Source: JAFGBI01 sp964480725 (lineage in GTDB: Bacteria; Myxococcota_A; Polyangia; Polyangiales; Polyangiaceae). Taken from it: a DNA stretch of 64,000 nucleotides. Below the pieces are notes generated by a model that was given only the letters and a program-made list of their open reading frames with translations, ran no database searches and had not been told where the DNA came from. Numbering within the stretch: position 1 is the first letter of the stretch; the number at the start of each line of letters is the position of its first letter. Where the stretch lies: NCBI GenBank assembly GCA_964480725.1, contig CAYZQO010000007.1, forward strand, positions 62,001 to 126,000, given 5' to 3'. Made by a program: the position numbers and the translations under genes. Below are positions 34,605-42,734 of the stretch, one piece after another.

Positions 34605-36890
34605 TTGTCACCCCAGCCTACCGAATCGGGACCGGCGCGCACGGCGCTGGCGCCCATCGACCCGCACGCCGAAGTCCGGGCAGTGACGCGGCGCATGTTC
34701 GACAGCCTGCTGCCGATCGTGTGCGTCGTGGGGGGGCTGACCGTCGCCGCTGCCATCTGGCGCACCCAGCGGTTCGGCTGGCAGCCGCTGATTGGCGCTT
34801 ACCTGCTGTTCTTCATCGTGCTGGTCGGGGTGCTCTGGGTGCAGCGGCGCCTGCCCGTCGCGGTGGTGGCGCTGTCGATCGGCGCCGTGGGATTCGCCGA
34901 CGGCGTGGTCACCCTGCTGGGCTACGGGTTCGCGAGCGCGGGGCTGCTGCTGCTCACGGCGTCAGCGGTGTCGGTGAGCATTTTCCTGGGTTTCCGCGCC
35001 GGCCTCGCCACGACGGCCGCCGGGTTGGTCGCGCTCCTGGCGGTCGCGGCCTGGCGCATCACGAGCCCCTCCCCGCTGGGCTTCGACGCGGCGGTCTATC
35101 TCCGGTCACCCGCGGGCTGGATGACGCAGATCGTCCATTTCGTCCTGCTCACGCTGCTGCTGGAGGCGATGGTGCACGCCATCCGGCAGGGCATGACGCG
35201 GTCGATCACGGTGGTCCAGGAGCGAACCGCGGCGCTGACCCAGGCCAACCGGGAGCTCGAGGCCGAGGTGCGCTCGCGCGAGCGGACGGAGCGCGAGCTC
35301 CGGGAGCGGGAGGCGCAGTACCACCTCTTGACCGAGAACATGAGCGAGGTCCTAGTGCAGCAGGATCTCAACCTCGCCTTCGTCTACATCAGCCCCTCCG
35401 TCGAGCGCATGTTCGGTTACACCGTCGAGGAGGCGATGCGGCTCGACATGACGAGAGCGATGACCCCCGAGTCGTTCGGGCGTGCGCGGTCGACCTTCGC
35501 CGCCGCCGTCGAACGCGCCCGCCACGCCACCCCAGAAGTGCAGCTCATCGAGCTCGAGTACTACCGCAAGGACGGCTCGACGTTCTGGGGCGAGCTCGCC
35601 GGCAGGCTCCTCTTCGACGCCGGCGGTCAGCCCGTCGGCTCGGTCGGCGTCGTGCGCGACGTCACCGCGCGGCGGCAGGCACAGAAGGAGCAGAGCCACC
35701 TGGAGGAGCGGCTCCGGCAGGCGGAGAAGCTCCAGGTCCTGGGCCAGCTCGCGGGGGGGATCGCCCACGACTTCAACAACCAGCTCGCCGGCATCATGGG
35801 TCACGCCGAGCTCCTCCAGCAGGTGAACGCTGACCCCGCGGCGTTGCCGGTGTCCGCGCAAGCCATCCTGCAGTGCGCGCGGCGCGCCCGTGATCTCACC
35901 GCCAAGCTCCTGGTGTTCGCGCGTCGGACGCCCCACCAGACGCGCCTGGTGGACCTGCACGACATCGCGAGGGAGGTCGCCTCCATCCTGGAGCGCAGCA
36001 TCGACAAGCGGGTAGGACTCCACCTCGAGCTCACCGCGCCTCGCCCGCTGGTACTGGGTGACGCCACCGCATTACAGAACGCGCTGCTCAACCTCTGCCT
36101 CAACGCCCGGGACGCCATGCCGAGCGGGGGTGTGCTCACCGTCCGCACCGAGGAGCTCGGCGCGGAGTCGGCGCGCGAGCTCACGAGCAGTGACCTGCCC
36201 GACGGCGTCGAGTATCTGGCGGTGAGTGTCACGGACACGGGGATCGGTATTGCCCCCGAGGCGCTTCCCCGCCTCTTCGAGCCCTTCTACACGACCAAGC
36301 CCGCGGGCGAGGGCACCGGCCTCGGCCTGCCCGCCGTGCACGGCACCGCGAGCGCGCACCGGGGCGCGGTAGGGGTGCGGAGCCGCCTCGGAGAGGGCAC
36401 GGTCCTCTCGCTCGTCCTGCCCCTCGCGGAGGCGACGAACGAGCCGCCCGAACGGGAGGCGACCAAGGTGACGCCCGGTACCGCGCGCGTCCTGGTCGTG
36501 GACGACGAGCCCGCGGTCCGCGAGGTGGTGCGTCTGTCCCTGGAGCGAATCGGCTGCCAGGTGACGATGGCGGCAGCCGGCACGGAGGCCATCGAGCTAT
36601 TCCGCAATCGCCGGAGTGAGATCGATCTGGTCCTGCTCGACCTGATGCTGCCGGGCATGAGCGGGGCAGAGGTGTTCCGCGCGCTCCGCGCCCTCTGCCC
36701 CGAGGTGCGGGTGCTCTTGATGTCCGGCCACAGCGAGGAGAACACCGAGGCCGATCTGCTCCGCGCCGGCGCGCTCCGGCTGCTGCGCAAGCCGTTCTCG
36801 CTGGCGGAGCTCGGCGCGGAGGTCGCGTCGGCTCTGGCCCGCCCCGGCGAGATACCCGCCGGCTCCGCGTCGCCCCCCGGAGCCCCGTGA
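34605..36890 (+). CDS. Membrane hybrid sensor histidine kinase with PAS and receiver domains
   Basis: About 761 residues with a TTG start at 34605 (LSPQPTESG); a GTG at 34683 and an ATG at 34695 are alternatives. The N-terminal part has about six membrane helices (FDSLLPIVCVVGGLTVAAAIW to IVHFVLLTLLLEAM). A short coiled coil (ELEAEVRSRERTERELRERE) leads to a PAS domain (YHLLTENMSEVLVQQD...VGVVRDVTARR). The kinase phosphoacceptor is His388 (GGIAHDFNNQ). The ATPase boxes are NLCLNARDAM, VTDTGIGI and GEGTGLGL. The C-terminal receiver domain accepts phosphate on Asp679 (LVLLDLMLPG). No separate partner regulator lies nearby. The next gene overlaps by four bases (GTGA). The signal sensed is unknown. 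Confidence 0.88.
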   Translation: MSPQPTESGPARTALAPIDPHAEVRAVTRRMFDSLLPIVCVVGGLTVAAAIWRTQRFGWQPLIGAYLLFFIVLVGVLWVQRRLPVAVVALSIGAVGFADGVVTLLGYGFASAGLLLLTASAVSVSIFLGFRAGLATTAAGLVALLAVAAWRITSPSPLGFDAAVYLRSPAGWMTQIVHFVLLTLLLEAMVHAIRQGMTRSITVVQERTAALTQANRELEAEVRSRERTERELREREAQYHLLTENMSEVLVQQDLNLAFVYISPSVERMFGYTVEEAMRLDMTRAMTPESFGRARSTFAAAVERARHATPEVQLIELEYYRKDGSTFWGELAGRLLFDAGGQPVGSVGVVRDVTARRQAQKEQSHLEERLRQAEKLQVLGQLAGGIAHDFNNQLAGIMGHAELLQQVNADPAALPVSAQAILQCARRARDLTAKLLVFARRTPHQTRLVDLHDIAREVASILERSIDKRVGLHLELTAPRPLVLGDATALQNALLNLCLNARDAMPSGGVLTVRTEELGAESARELTSSDLPDGVEYLAVSVTDTGIGIAPEALPRLFEPFYTTKPAGEGTGLGLPAVHGTASAHRGAVGVRSRLGEGTVLSLVLPLAEATNEPPEREATKVTPGTARVLVVDDEPAVREVVRLSLERIGCQVTMAAAGTEAIELFRNRRSEIDLVLLDLMLPGMSGAEVFRALRALCPEVRVLLMSGHSEENTEADLLRAGALRLLRKPFSLAELGAEVASALARPGEIPAGSASPPGAP

Positions 36891-37759
36891 ACGAACCGGC
36901 CAGTCGCGGACCTTCGCCGGAGCCGGGCGTCGAAACGACGCCCACAGCGCTTCAGCCGATCCCGGTGCGCCGCCATGGTGACCTCGGGCCGAGCGTCGTC
37001 GTGCTCCACGGCGGTCCCGGCGCGCCGGGCTCCGCCTGGGATCTGGCGCGCGCGCTCGGGGCGGATCACCGCGTGCTCGAGCCGCTGCAGCGGCGCGCCG
37101 GCGCGGCGCCCCTCACCGTCGCCCGGCACGTCGCGGATCTCGCCGCCGTGTCGCCCCCGACGACTCGGCTGGTGGGGTGCTCCTGGGGCGCGATGCTCGG
37201 GCTCTCTTTCGCCGCCACCCACCCCGAGCGCGTGAGCCACCTCGTCCTGGTGGGCTGCGGCACCTACGACGAGGACGCTCGCGCGGCCCTCCGGGCTGCC
37301 CGCACACGCCGCCTCGGCCCCGCGGGTGAGCGCCGCGCCGCCGAGCTCGAGGCCGCGCTCGAAGGGACGACAGACCCCGGCAGTCGCGACGGTCTCCTCG
37401 CCGCGCTCGGCGAGCTCCACGCACGCGCGGCGAGCTACGACCGACTCGAGGGCACGCCGGCCCCGCCCGAGGACTTCCCGCCCGACGCCACCGGGCACGA
37501 GCAGACCTGGGCGGACGTCCTCCGGCTCCAGCGCGCAGGGATCGAGCCCGAGCGCTTCGTGTCCATCCACGCTCGGGTCCTCATGGTGCACGGCGACGTG
37601 GATCCACACCCGGGACCGGTCACGAGGGATCGGCTGCGGCGCTTCGTCCCACAGCTCGAGTACGTCGCGCTCCCTCGCTGCGGCCACGAGCCCTGGAGCG
37701 AGCGGCACGCCCGCGACCCACTCCTCGCCATCTTGCGCGAGTTCCTCGCGCAAGACTGA
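36887..37759 (+). CDS. Alpha/beta hydrolase, prolyl-iminopeptidase-like
   Basis: 290 residues from a GTG that overlaps the kinase stop codon. The oxyanion-hole motif is HGGPG at residues 41-45. The nucleophile is Ser99 in GCSWGAM (G-x-S-x-G). The acid is probably in MVHGDVDPHPG and the general base His in LPRCGHEPW. The HGGPG motif is typical of the proline iminopeptidase and related esterase group. The lid region (about residues 125-205) is long and Ala/Arg-rich. No signal peptide is present, so it is cytosolic. The overlap with the histidine kinase suggests co-translation, but a shared function is not evident. Confidence 0.84.
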   Translation: MNEPASRGPSPEPGVETTPTALQPIPVRRHGDLGPSVVVLHGGPGAPGSAWDLARALGADHRVLEPLQRRAGAAPLTVARHVADLAAVSPPTTRLVGCSWGAMLGLSFAATHPERVSHLVLVGCGTYDEDARAALRAARTRRLGPAGERRAAELEAALEGTTDPGSRDGLLAALGELHARAASYDRLEGTPAPPEDFPPDATGHEQTWADVLRLQRAGIEPERFVSIHARVLMVHGDVDPHPGPVTRDRLRRFVPQLEYVALPRCGHEPWSERHARDPLLAILREFLAQD

Positions 37760-37773
37760 ACCCCGGCGCCGGG

Positions 37774-38187
37774 CTAGCCCCGCGCGCGCCGCGCGGCGAG
37801 CCAGGCGTCCACGCTGAAGCGACCGCCGCCGTGGGCGGCAATGAAGAGGAAGAGCAGCGAGTAGAGCAGGGCCAGCTCCCCCTGGTTGATGGTCGGGAAG
37901 AAGCGCGGCCCGAGGGCGAGCTGCCAGTGGAACTGGACGTAGGCGACGGCCATGGTGCCGCTAGCGAGGAACGCCGCCGGCGTCGTCAGCAGCCCCAAGG
38001 CGATGGCGAGGCCCGTGGACAGCTCGATGAGCCCGCCGAACCAGACCTGAGAGCCGACGGGAGGCACCCGCTCCGCCAACACGCCGAACAGCTTCTGCAC
38101 GCCGTGAAAGGCGAACATCAGCCCCGCGAGGCCGCGGAGCAGCGCGAAGATGGCGTCGAGCCGGGGAGAAAGGAGGCGTGCCAACAT
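37774..38187 (-). CDS. DoxX-family membrane protein
   Basis: 137 residues with four membrane helices. The DoxX pattern is clear: LLRGLAGLMFAFHGVQKLFG, then WFGGLIELSTGLAIALGLLTTPAAFLASGTMAVAYVQFHW and a final helix LALLYSLLFLFIAAHG. DoxX relatives take part in thiol or quinone-linked redox protection in the inner membrane, though most are uncharacterised. It converges with the hydrolase, leaving 14 bases between stops; a small GC palindrome lies in that gap. Upstream is a 151-base spacer before the alkaline phosphatase stop, and both genes point the same way, so they could share a transcript. Confidence 0.86.
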   Translation of the reverse strand: MLARLLSPRLDAIFALLRGLAGLMFAFHGVQKLFGVLAERVPPVGSQVWFGGLIELSTGLAIALGLLTTPAAFLASGTMAVAYVQFHWQLALGPRFFPTINQGELALLYSLLFLFIAAHGGGRFSVDAWLAARRARG

Positions 38188-38338
38188 AATTCACCAAGCC
38201 CTCACGGGCCGCTCGGGCTCGAGGCGGAGCCCCAACCCTAGGCGGCCCGCAGCGCGAACGCCCATGCCCTCGTCCTTGGCGCTGCGGCGCTCGCCCGTCA
38301 AGACCCCCCAACGAGCGGGCGCCCCGCCGCGGACGCCG

Positions 38339-39874
38339 TCAGTCGGGCCACGCGAGCCGCATCGCCGCGGCGAGCTTGGTCGCGATCTCGGTGTTCTCGT
38401 AGTGGCCGGCGAAGGCGTCCGCGCCGGAGCCGCCAGCCAGCACCGGAACCGGCGCCGCGGTGTGCATGAACGAGGTCCACCCGATCCCGGCGCGGTTCGC
38501 CACAATCCGGGTGACCGTCACGCTGAGCGGGTGGTGCCCGCCGTACAGAACCCAGTCCTCGTCGGCCGTGTTGGCGCTGGTGCCGAACATCTCCCGCGCG
38601 TAGGCCGCATCGACGCGCTCCCGCTCGAACTCGGAGAGGGTGGCGTAGTCGACGCCGAAGAGCTCGAGCATCCACTCGTCGACCGGGCCGTCGGCGAGCG
38701 CCGCGGGGGGTGTCCCCTCGGCCTCGAGCGCCGCGACCCGCTGATCGAGGTCGAGGAAGCTCACCTTCTGCGCCGCCAGCCGCTCGAGCGCGGTGCCGTA
38801 CCCGGTCCCCGTGAAACCGAGCGACATTCCCCCTGTCTCGTGGTCCCCCGTCACCACGATCAGGGTTTCGTCCGGGTGCTCGTCCATGAAGTCGAGCGCG
38901 ACGCCCACCGCGTCGTCGAGAGCGAGCACTTCGTCGATGGTGGTGCGGGCGTCGTTATCGTGGCAAGCCCAGTCGATCTTGCCGCCCTCCACCATCATGA
39001 AGAAGCCGGCGCTCACCCCCGACCCTGAGTGGAGCAGCTCCACGCCCTTCTCGGTGAGCTCGGCCAGGCTGAGGTGCAGCGTCGGATCGTTCGCACGCGC
39101 GCGATCGATCTCGTAGAAGAGGCCCCGCCGGTCGTCGAGCGATGGGGACATGGCGATAGCGGGGGTCCCTGGTCGTAGCGCCTCGAACGCCTCGCGGCTG
39201 TCTGCCACCGTGTAGCCGGCGTCGATGGCCGCCGCGAAGACGTTGCCGCGCGGGGTTACCCCGGCAGCCACCCCGTCGGGATCGAGCAGGCCTCCGCCGC
39301 CGAAATAGTCGAACCCACTCGCCACCAACGCGTGCCCGATGTCGTGGTAGTCGTCCCGACTCGGGACATGAGCATAGAAGGTGGCCGGGGTGCCGTGGTC
39401 GAGCGACACGCTGGTAACGATCCCCACCTTCTGCCCCGCAGCCCGGGCCAGCTCGGCGATCGACGGCAACCGCCGGGTGAGGCTCGGATCCAGCCCGACG
39501 ACGCGGTCGTTGGTCTTCTCGCCGCAAGCAATGGCGGTGCCCGCCGAGGCCGAGTCGGTGATGAGGCTGTTGTTGGAGGAGGTCGCCTGGATCCCGCGCA
39601 CCGGCAGCCGGGACAGCCTGAGCGCACGCGCCTTCTCGCTCCCTTCGAGCTCATCCGGCTCCTCGCCGGCAGCGAGGTAGGCCTCGGCAGCACGGACCTG
39701 CACGCTCCCCATGCCGTCCCCGATGAAGAGAAAGACATAGCGGGCGAGCGCCCCGGGAGGCGATTCGTCGTCGCGGACCTCGACTCGACCGAGCGGCTCG
39801 TCCTCGCCGCAGGCCCAGACGAGTCCTGCTGCGCCAAGCGACGCGAGGAGCCCAACCCATTTCCCTGTCTTCAT
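38339..39874 (-). CDS. phoA: Alkaline phosphatase, predicted lipoprotein
   Basis: 511 residues. The signal has a lipobox (GLVWAC, Cys22), so it is likely tethered to a membrane and not free in the periplasm. The metal-binding Asp53 is in FLFIGDGMGS. The phosphorylated nucleophile is Ser108 in ITDSASAGTA. Other conserved parts are the SVSLDHGTPATFYAH segment, an acidic metal site (KIDWACHDND), and GDHETGG near the C-terminus. These match the alkaline phosphatase superfamily (PhoA type), which releases phosphate from organic esters. No PhoB box could be identified with confidence upstream. The start region is divergent from the DUF134 gene, separated by 238 bases. Confidence 0.88.
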   Translation of the reverse strand: MKTGKWVGLLASLGAAGLVWACGEDEPLGRVEVRDDESPPGALARYVFLFIGDGMGSVQVRAAEAYLAAGEEPDELEGSEKARALRLSRLPVRGIQATSSNNSLITDSASAGTAIACGEKTNDRVVGLDPSLTRRLPSIAELARAAGQKVGIVTSVSLDHGTPATFYAHVPSRDDYHDIGHALVASGFDYFGGGGLLDPDGVAAGVTPRGNVFAAAIDAGYTVADSREAFEALRPGTPAIAMSPSLDDRRGLFYEIDRARANDPTLHLSLAELTEKGVELLHSGSGVSAGFFMMVEGGKIDWACHDNDARTTIDEVLALDDAVGVALDFMDEHPDETLIVVTGDHETGGMSLGFTGTGYGTALERLAAQKVSFLDLDQRVAALEAEGTPPAALADGPVDEWMLELFGVDYATLSEFERERVDAAYAREMFGTSANTADEDWVLYGGHHPLSVTVTRIVANRAGIGWTSFMHTAAPVPVLAGGSGADAFAGHYENTEIATKLAAAMRLAWPD

Positions 39875-40112
39875 GCCGACCTCGTGACGCGGCGACGGGC
39901 TGCCTCCGCTCAGTAAGCCTCACCCTTGCGGTGGACGGCGCGGGCACCGACCCGACACCGCCCGAATCCAACGCGGGGGACACCCTACCCCCGAAGAATC
40001 CCTCCCAGAAGCGCCCGTGCCAAGGCTCGCCCCTGCACCCGAACCCATCGCTGGATCTGCGCCGTGGTGAGCGACTAGGGTCGCCCCGACCCGCGCCCCC
40101 CCACCGATCGCT

Positions 40113-40463
40113 ATGCCCCGTCCGCCCAAGCCACGCGCCGTCACCCACCCGCCGGTGTCGGACTACTTCAAGCCGCGCGGGATCCCGTTGACCGAGCTGG
40201 AGGAGCGCGTGCTCGCGCTGGACGAGCTGGAGGCACTCCGCTGGGTGGATCTCGAGGCGCTCTCCCAGGAGGAGGCCGGAGAGGCCATGGGCGTCTCCCG
40301 CGGGACCATCGGTCGCCTGCTGGAGCGCGGCCGACGGACCGTGGTCGACGCCCTGCTCCACGGCCGCGCCCTTCGGATCGAGGGGGGACCGGTGGTGGCG
40401 ACCCGACCACGCGGGCGCGGCCCTTGCTGCGCCAACGGGCCACCGGTACCCAATCGCCGGTGA
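40113..40463 (+). CDS. DUF134 (UPF0251) predicted DNA-binding protein
   Basis: 116 residues. It starts MPRPPKPRAV and carries the family features F-K-P-R-G-I-P-L, ELEALRWVDLEALSQEEAGEAMGVSRGTIGRLLERGRRTVVDAL. The latter is a helix-turn-helix resembling sigma-factor region 4. The C-terminus is short, basic and has a Cys pair. DUF134 genes are often found next to NifX-like (dinitrogenase iron-molybdenum cofactor domain) genes, and one lies 975 bases downstream here, with the ZIP transporter between them on the other strand. It may regulate metal handling; this is inferred from the pairing only. It converges on the ZIP gene, with 23 bases between stops. Confidence 0.85.
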   Translation: MPRPPKPRAVTHPPVSDYFKPRGIPLTELEERVLALDELEALRWVDLEALSQEEAGEAMGVSRGTIGRLLERGRRTVVDALLHGRALRIEGGPVVATRPRGRGPCCANGPPVPNRR

Positions 40464-40486
40464 CGTGGTCGCCGGTGACCTGGCCG

Positions 40487-41227
40487 TCAGTGCTCGTGGG
40501 CCATCAGGGCGATTGTGGCAATGCCGAGCCCGACGAGCAACAGGTCGAGCAGGGTGATCATCAAGGTGGTCTTGCCGCGCTGGGCCGGGACCAGGTCGGC
40601 CAACGCGACATAGAGGAACCCGGCGGCAGCGAAGGTCATCAAGAACGGCCCCACCCCGTGGAGCTGGCTCAAGAACCAGTAGCCCAGCAGGGCCCCGAGG
40701 ACGGAGGTCAGGCTGGTGAGCACGTTGTAGAGGAGCGCTCGTCGCCGGCCGTAGCCGGCGTGCAGGTAGACCGAGAACTCGCCGAGCTCCTGGGGCACCT
40801 CGTGGGCAATGGTGGAGAGCGCCGTCACGAAACCGAGCGGGGTGGACTCGAGGAAGGCGCCCGCGATGACCACACCGTCAACGAAGTTGTGCACGGCGTC
40901 ACCGACCAACAGGAGCGGTCCCGAGCTGGCGTGGACTTCGCAGTGGTTCCGGTGGCAGTGGCGCCAGACCAAGAGCTTCTCGAGGACGAAGAAGCCGAGC
41001 AACCCGAGCAGGAGCGCCACCGCGAGGGCCGGCACGGGGATCGACTCCGCGGCATGCGGGATCATCCCGAGCAGGGCGGCGCCGAGGAGGGTCCCCGTCG
41101 AGTACGAGATGAGGCGCGGCAGCAGCCGCTCGAGCGCGGCCGGCCGCACCGCCAGCAGCGTCGCGGCGAGCAGAACCGAGACGACGCCACCCGTCAGCGA
41201 GCCGACGATAATGAAGAGCAAGGTCAT
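40487..41227 (-). CDS. ZIP-family divalent metal transporter
   Basis: 246 residues with about seven to eight membrane helices. The metal-binding helices carry the ZIP signature HNFVDGVVIAGAF (helix 4) and STIAHEVPQELGEF (helix 5: H-E-x-P-Q-E). A loop before them is His-rich (WRHCHRNHCEVH), probably a cytoplasmic metal-binding loop. Substrates are usually Zn2+, Fe2+ or Mn2+. Its promoter region faces the NifX-like gene, 210 bases apart, and the DUF134 gene is on the other side. The cluster suggests that metal supply and a metal-cofactor protein are controlled together. The substrate is not determined from sequence. Confidence 0.9.
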   Translation of the reverse strand: MTLLFIIVGSLTGGVVSVLLAATLLAVRPAALERLLPRLISYSTGTLLGAALLGMIPHAAESIPVPALAVALLLGLLGFFVLEKLLVWRHCHRNHCEVHASSGPLLLVGDAVHNFVDGVVIAGAFLESTPLGFVTALSTIAHEVPQELGEFSVYLHAGYGRRRALLYNVLTSLTSVLGALLGYWFLSQLHGVGPFLMTFAAAGFLYVALADLVPAQRGKTTLMITLLDLLLVGLGIATIALMAHEH

Positions 41228-41348
41228 GGAGCCCGGCGGCGCTCCGAGGCGGGAGCGTGCATCGGCCGCATTCTCCAGAATCGCGCCCTGAGATCAAGGT
41301 GCGGCGGGCCGAAACCACGGTCGATCCGCGCAGCGCGACCGTCGGGCC

Positions 41349-41398
41349 TTGACATTTTGGGCATATGCGCACAATGATCCCTGCCCGCCACGGGCAGG
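41349..41398 (+). promoter_or_regulatory. Predicted promoter with palindrome and hairpin upstream of the NifX-like gene
   Basis: TTGACA (41349-41354) and AATGAT (41373-41378), 18 bases apart, resemble sigma-70 elements. Between them is the palindrome GCATATGC (41361-41368), a reasonable operator position. Directly after comes CCTGCCCG/CGGGCAGG (41380-41398), a perfect 8-bp hairpin at the probable transcript start. The A/T content is high for this genome. Confidence 0.5.
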
Positions 41399-41437
41399 GG
41401 AACCACGACCAGGGCACCCAGCGTAGCAGGAACCAGC

Positions 41438-41824
41438 ATGAGGATCGGTATTCCCATCGAAGAGGACCGGGGACTCGATAGCCCCGTCTGTGGGCATTTC
41501 GGCGGCGCTCCCGCGTTCCTGGTCGTGGACACCGACCGGGAGACCCACGAGGTGCTCTCGAACGACCACGGCCACGACAGCCACGGGCAGTGCGTCCCCG
41601 TCGATCTGCTGCGCGATCAGCGCCTGGACGCGATGATCGTCGCCGGGATCGGCCGCGGCGCGCTGGGTCGGCTCGCTGCGCTCCGCGTGCGGGTCTACCA
41701 GGCCCAGCACGCCACGGCGAAGGCTTGCGTCGAGGCCCTCGCCTCGGGTGGGCTCAGCGATGTGGGGCTCGACATGGCGTGCGCGGGGCACGACCACGGA
41801 CACCACGACCCCGTCCCTTCCTGA
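41438..41824 (+). CDS. NifX/NifB-type dinitrogenase iron-molybdenum cofactor domain protein
   Basis: 128 residues. MRIGIPIEEDRGLDSPVCGHFGGAPAFLVVDTD is the family N-terminus. The core is DLLRDQRLDAMIVAGIGRGALGRLAALRVRVYQA, and the C-terminus ends in a His-rich tail (GHDHGHHD) that may bind metal. Proteins with this domain hold iron-sulfur or molybdenum cofactor precursors. Free-standing ones like this occur widely outside nitrogen fixers, often with DUF134, as here. No nitrogenase genes are visible, so a nitrogenase role is not supported. The gene follows the predicted promoter at 41349 and is preceded by the ribosome site AGCAGGA. Confidence 0.85.
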   Translation: MRIGIPIEEDRGLDSPVCGHFGGAPAFLVVDTDRETHEVLSNDHGHDSHGQCVPVDLLRDQRLDAMIVAGIGRGALGRLAALRVRVYQAQHATAKACVEALASGGLSDVGLDMACAGHDHGHHDPVPS

Positions 41825-41999
41825 CGCGCCCCCCCAGGACGGACCCGGTTCGCGGCCGGGGTCGTTCCCAACCGGGTGCGGCACTGCGGACGGCCCCTGT
41901 TGACGCGGTGCTCGATGCACAGCCTCGATCGCGATCTTGGCCCCGCCGCGAAAGCAGAGAATCGCATTGACGCACCCGGCTGCACATTGAACCCTTGCC

Positions 42000-42030
42000 C
42001 GTCAGCGGGGCTGGAGATGCCCCGCTGACG
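42000..42030 (+). terminator. Perfect 12-bp hairpin between the NifX-like and peroxiredoxin genes
   Basis: CGTCAGCGGGGC pairs exactly with GCCCCGCTGACG around a 7-base loop. It lies 175 bases after the NifX-like stop and 39 bases before the peroxiredoxin start. No T-run follows, so it is either a non-canonical terminator or a structured leader or operator of the peroxiredoxin gene. Confidence 0.5.
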
Positions 42031-42068
42031 CCCAGACCAGCCGTCAATCTCGAAAGGATCCTCCAGCC

Positions 42069-42734
42069 ATGACCGACACCACGCCCACGACGACCGAGCC
42101 TCCCCGCCTCGAGCTGAACGGCCCCGTCCCCGACTTCACCGCCACCACCACCCACGGCAAGATCACGCTCTCGACCTGGGAAAAGGACCAGTGGGTCATC
42201 CTCTTCTCCCATCCGGCAGACTTCACACCGGTGTGCACGACCGAGTTCATCGCCTTCGCCAAGCTCCACGAGGAGTTCAAGAAGCGGAACGTCGCCCTGC
42301 TCGGCAACTCCATCGACAGCGTCCACAGCCACATCGCCTGGGTACGCAACGTCAAGGAGAAGTTCGGAGTCGCCATCCAGTTTCCCATCATCGCCGACCT
42401 CGACATGAAGGTGTCGAAGCTGTACGGCATGGTCCACTCCGCGAGCTCGGAGACAGCCGCTGTGCGCGCGGTCTTCTTCATCGACCCAAAGCGCAAGCTG
42501 CGCGCGATGATCTACTACCCCCTCAACGTCGGCCGGAACTTCGACGAGATCCTGCGAGCGGTGGACGCCCTGCAGACGGCCGACACGCATGCCGTGGCTT
42601 GCCCCGCCGACTGGCGCCCCGGCGACAAGGTGATTGTCCCGGCACCCGCCACGGCCCAGGGCGCTGAAGAGCGCATGGGCAAGGCCGGCGAGTACGAAGT
42701 GGTGGACTGGTACTTCTCCAAGCGCTCGCTGTGA
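42069..42734 (+). CDS. Peroxiredoxin (Prx6/1-Cys-like)
   Basis: 221 residues. It reduces peroxides through the peroxidatic Cys56 in HPADFTPVCTTEF. The Prx6-type C-terminal domain includes DTHAVACPADWRPGDKVIVP, with a second Cys that may resolve the disulfide as in archaeal enzymes of this group. Other family parts are NSIDSVHSHIAW, FPIIADLDMKVSKLYGM and RAVFFIDPKRKLRAMIYYPLNVGRN (written in pieces). Length agrees with Prx6. The stop overlaps the next gene's GTG start by four bases, so the two are probably one transcript. Cytosolic. Placement next to the metal genes fits oxidative-stress and metal handling, but this is only context. Confidence 0.93.
   Translation: MTDTTPTTTEPPRLELNGPVPDFTATTTHGKITLSTWEKDQWVILFSHPADFTPVCTTEFIAFAKLHEEFKKRNVALLGNSIDSVHSHIAWVRNVKEKFGVAIQFPIIADLDMKVSKLYGMVHSASSETAAVRAVFFIDPKRKLRAMIYYPLNVGRNFDEILRAVDALQTADTHAVACPADWRPGDKVIVPAPATAQGAEERMGKAGEYEVVDWYFSKRSL

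Noticed and set aside
41438..41824. Evidence for nitrogen fixation
   Set aside because: Only a free-standing NifX-like domain and PFOR are present. No nifHDK or cofactor-assembly genes are seen, and both families are common outside nitrogen fixers.
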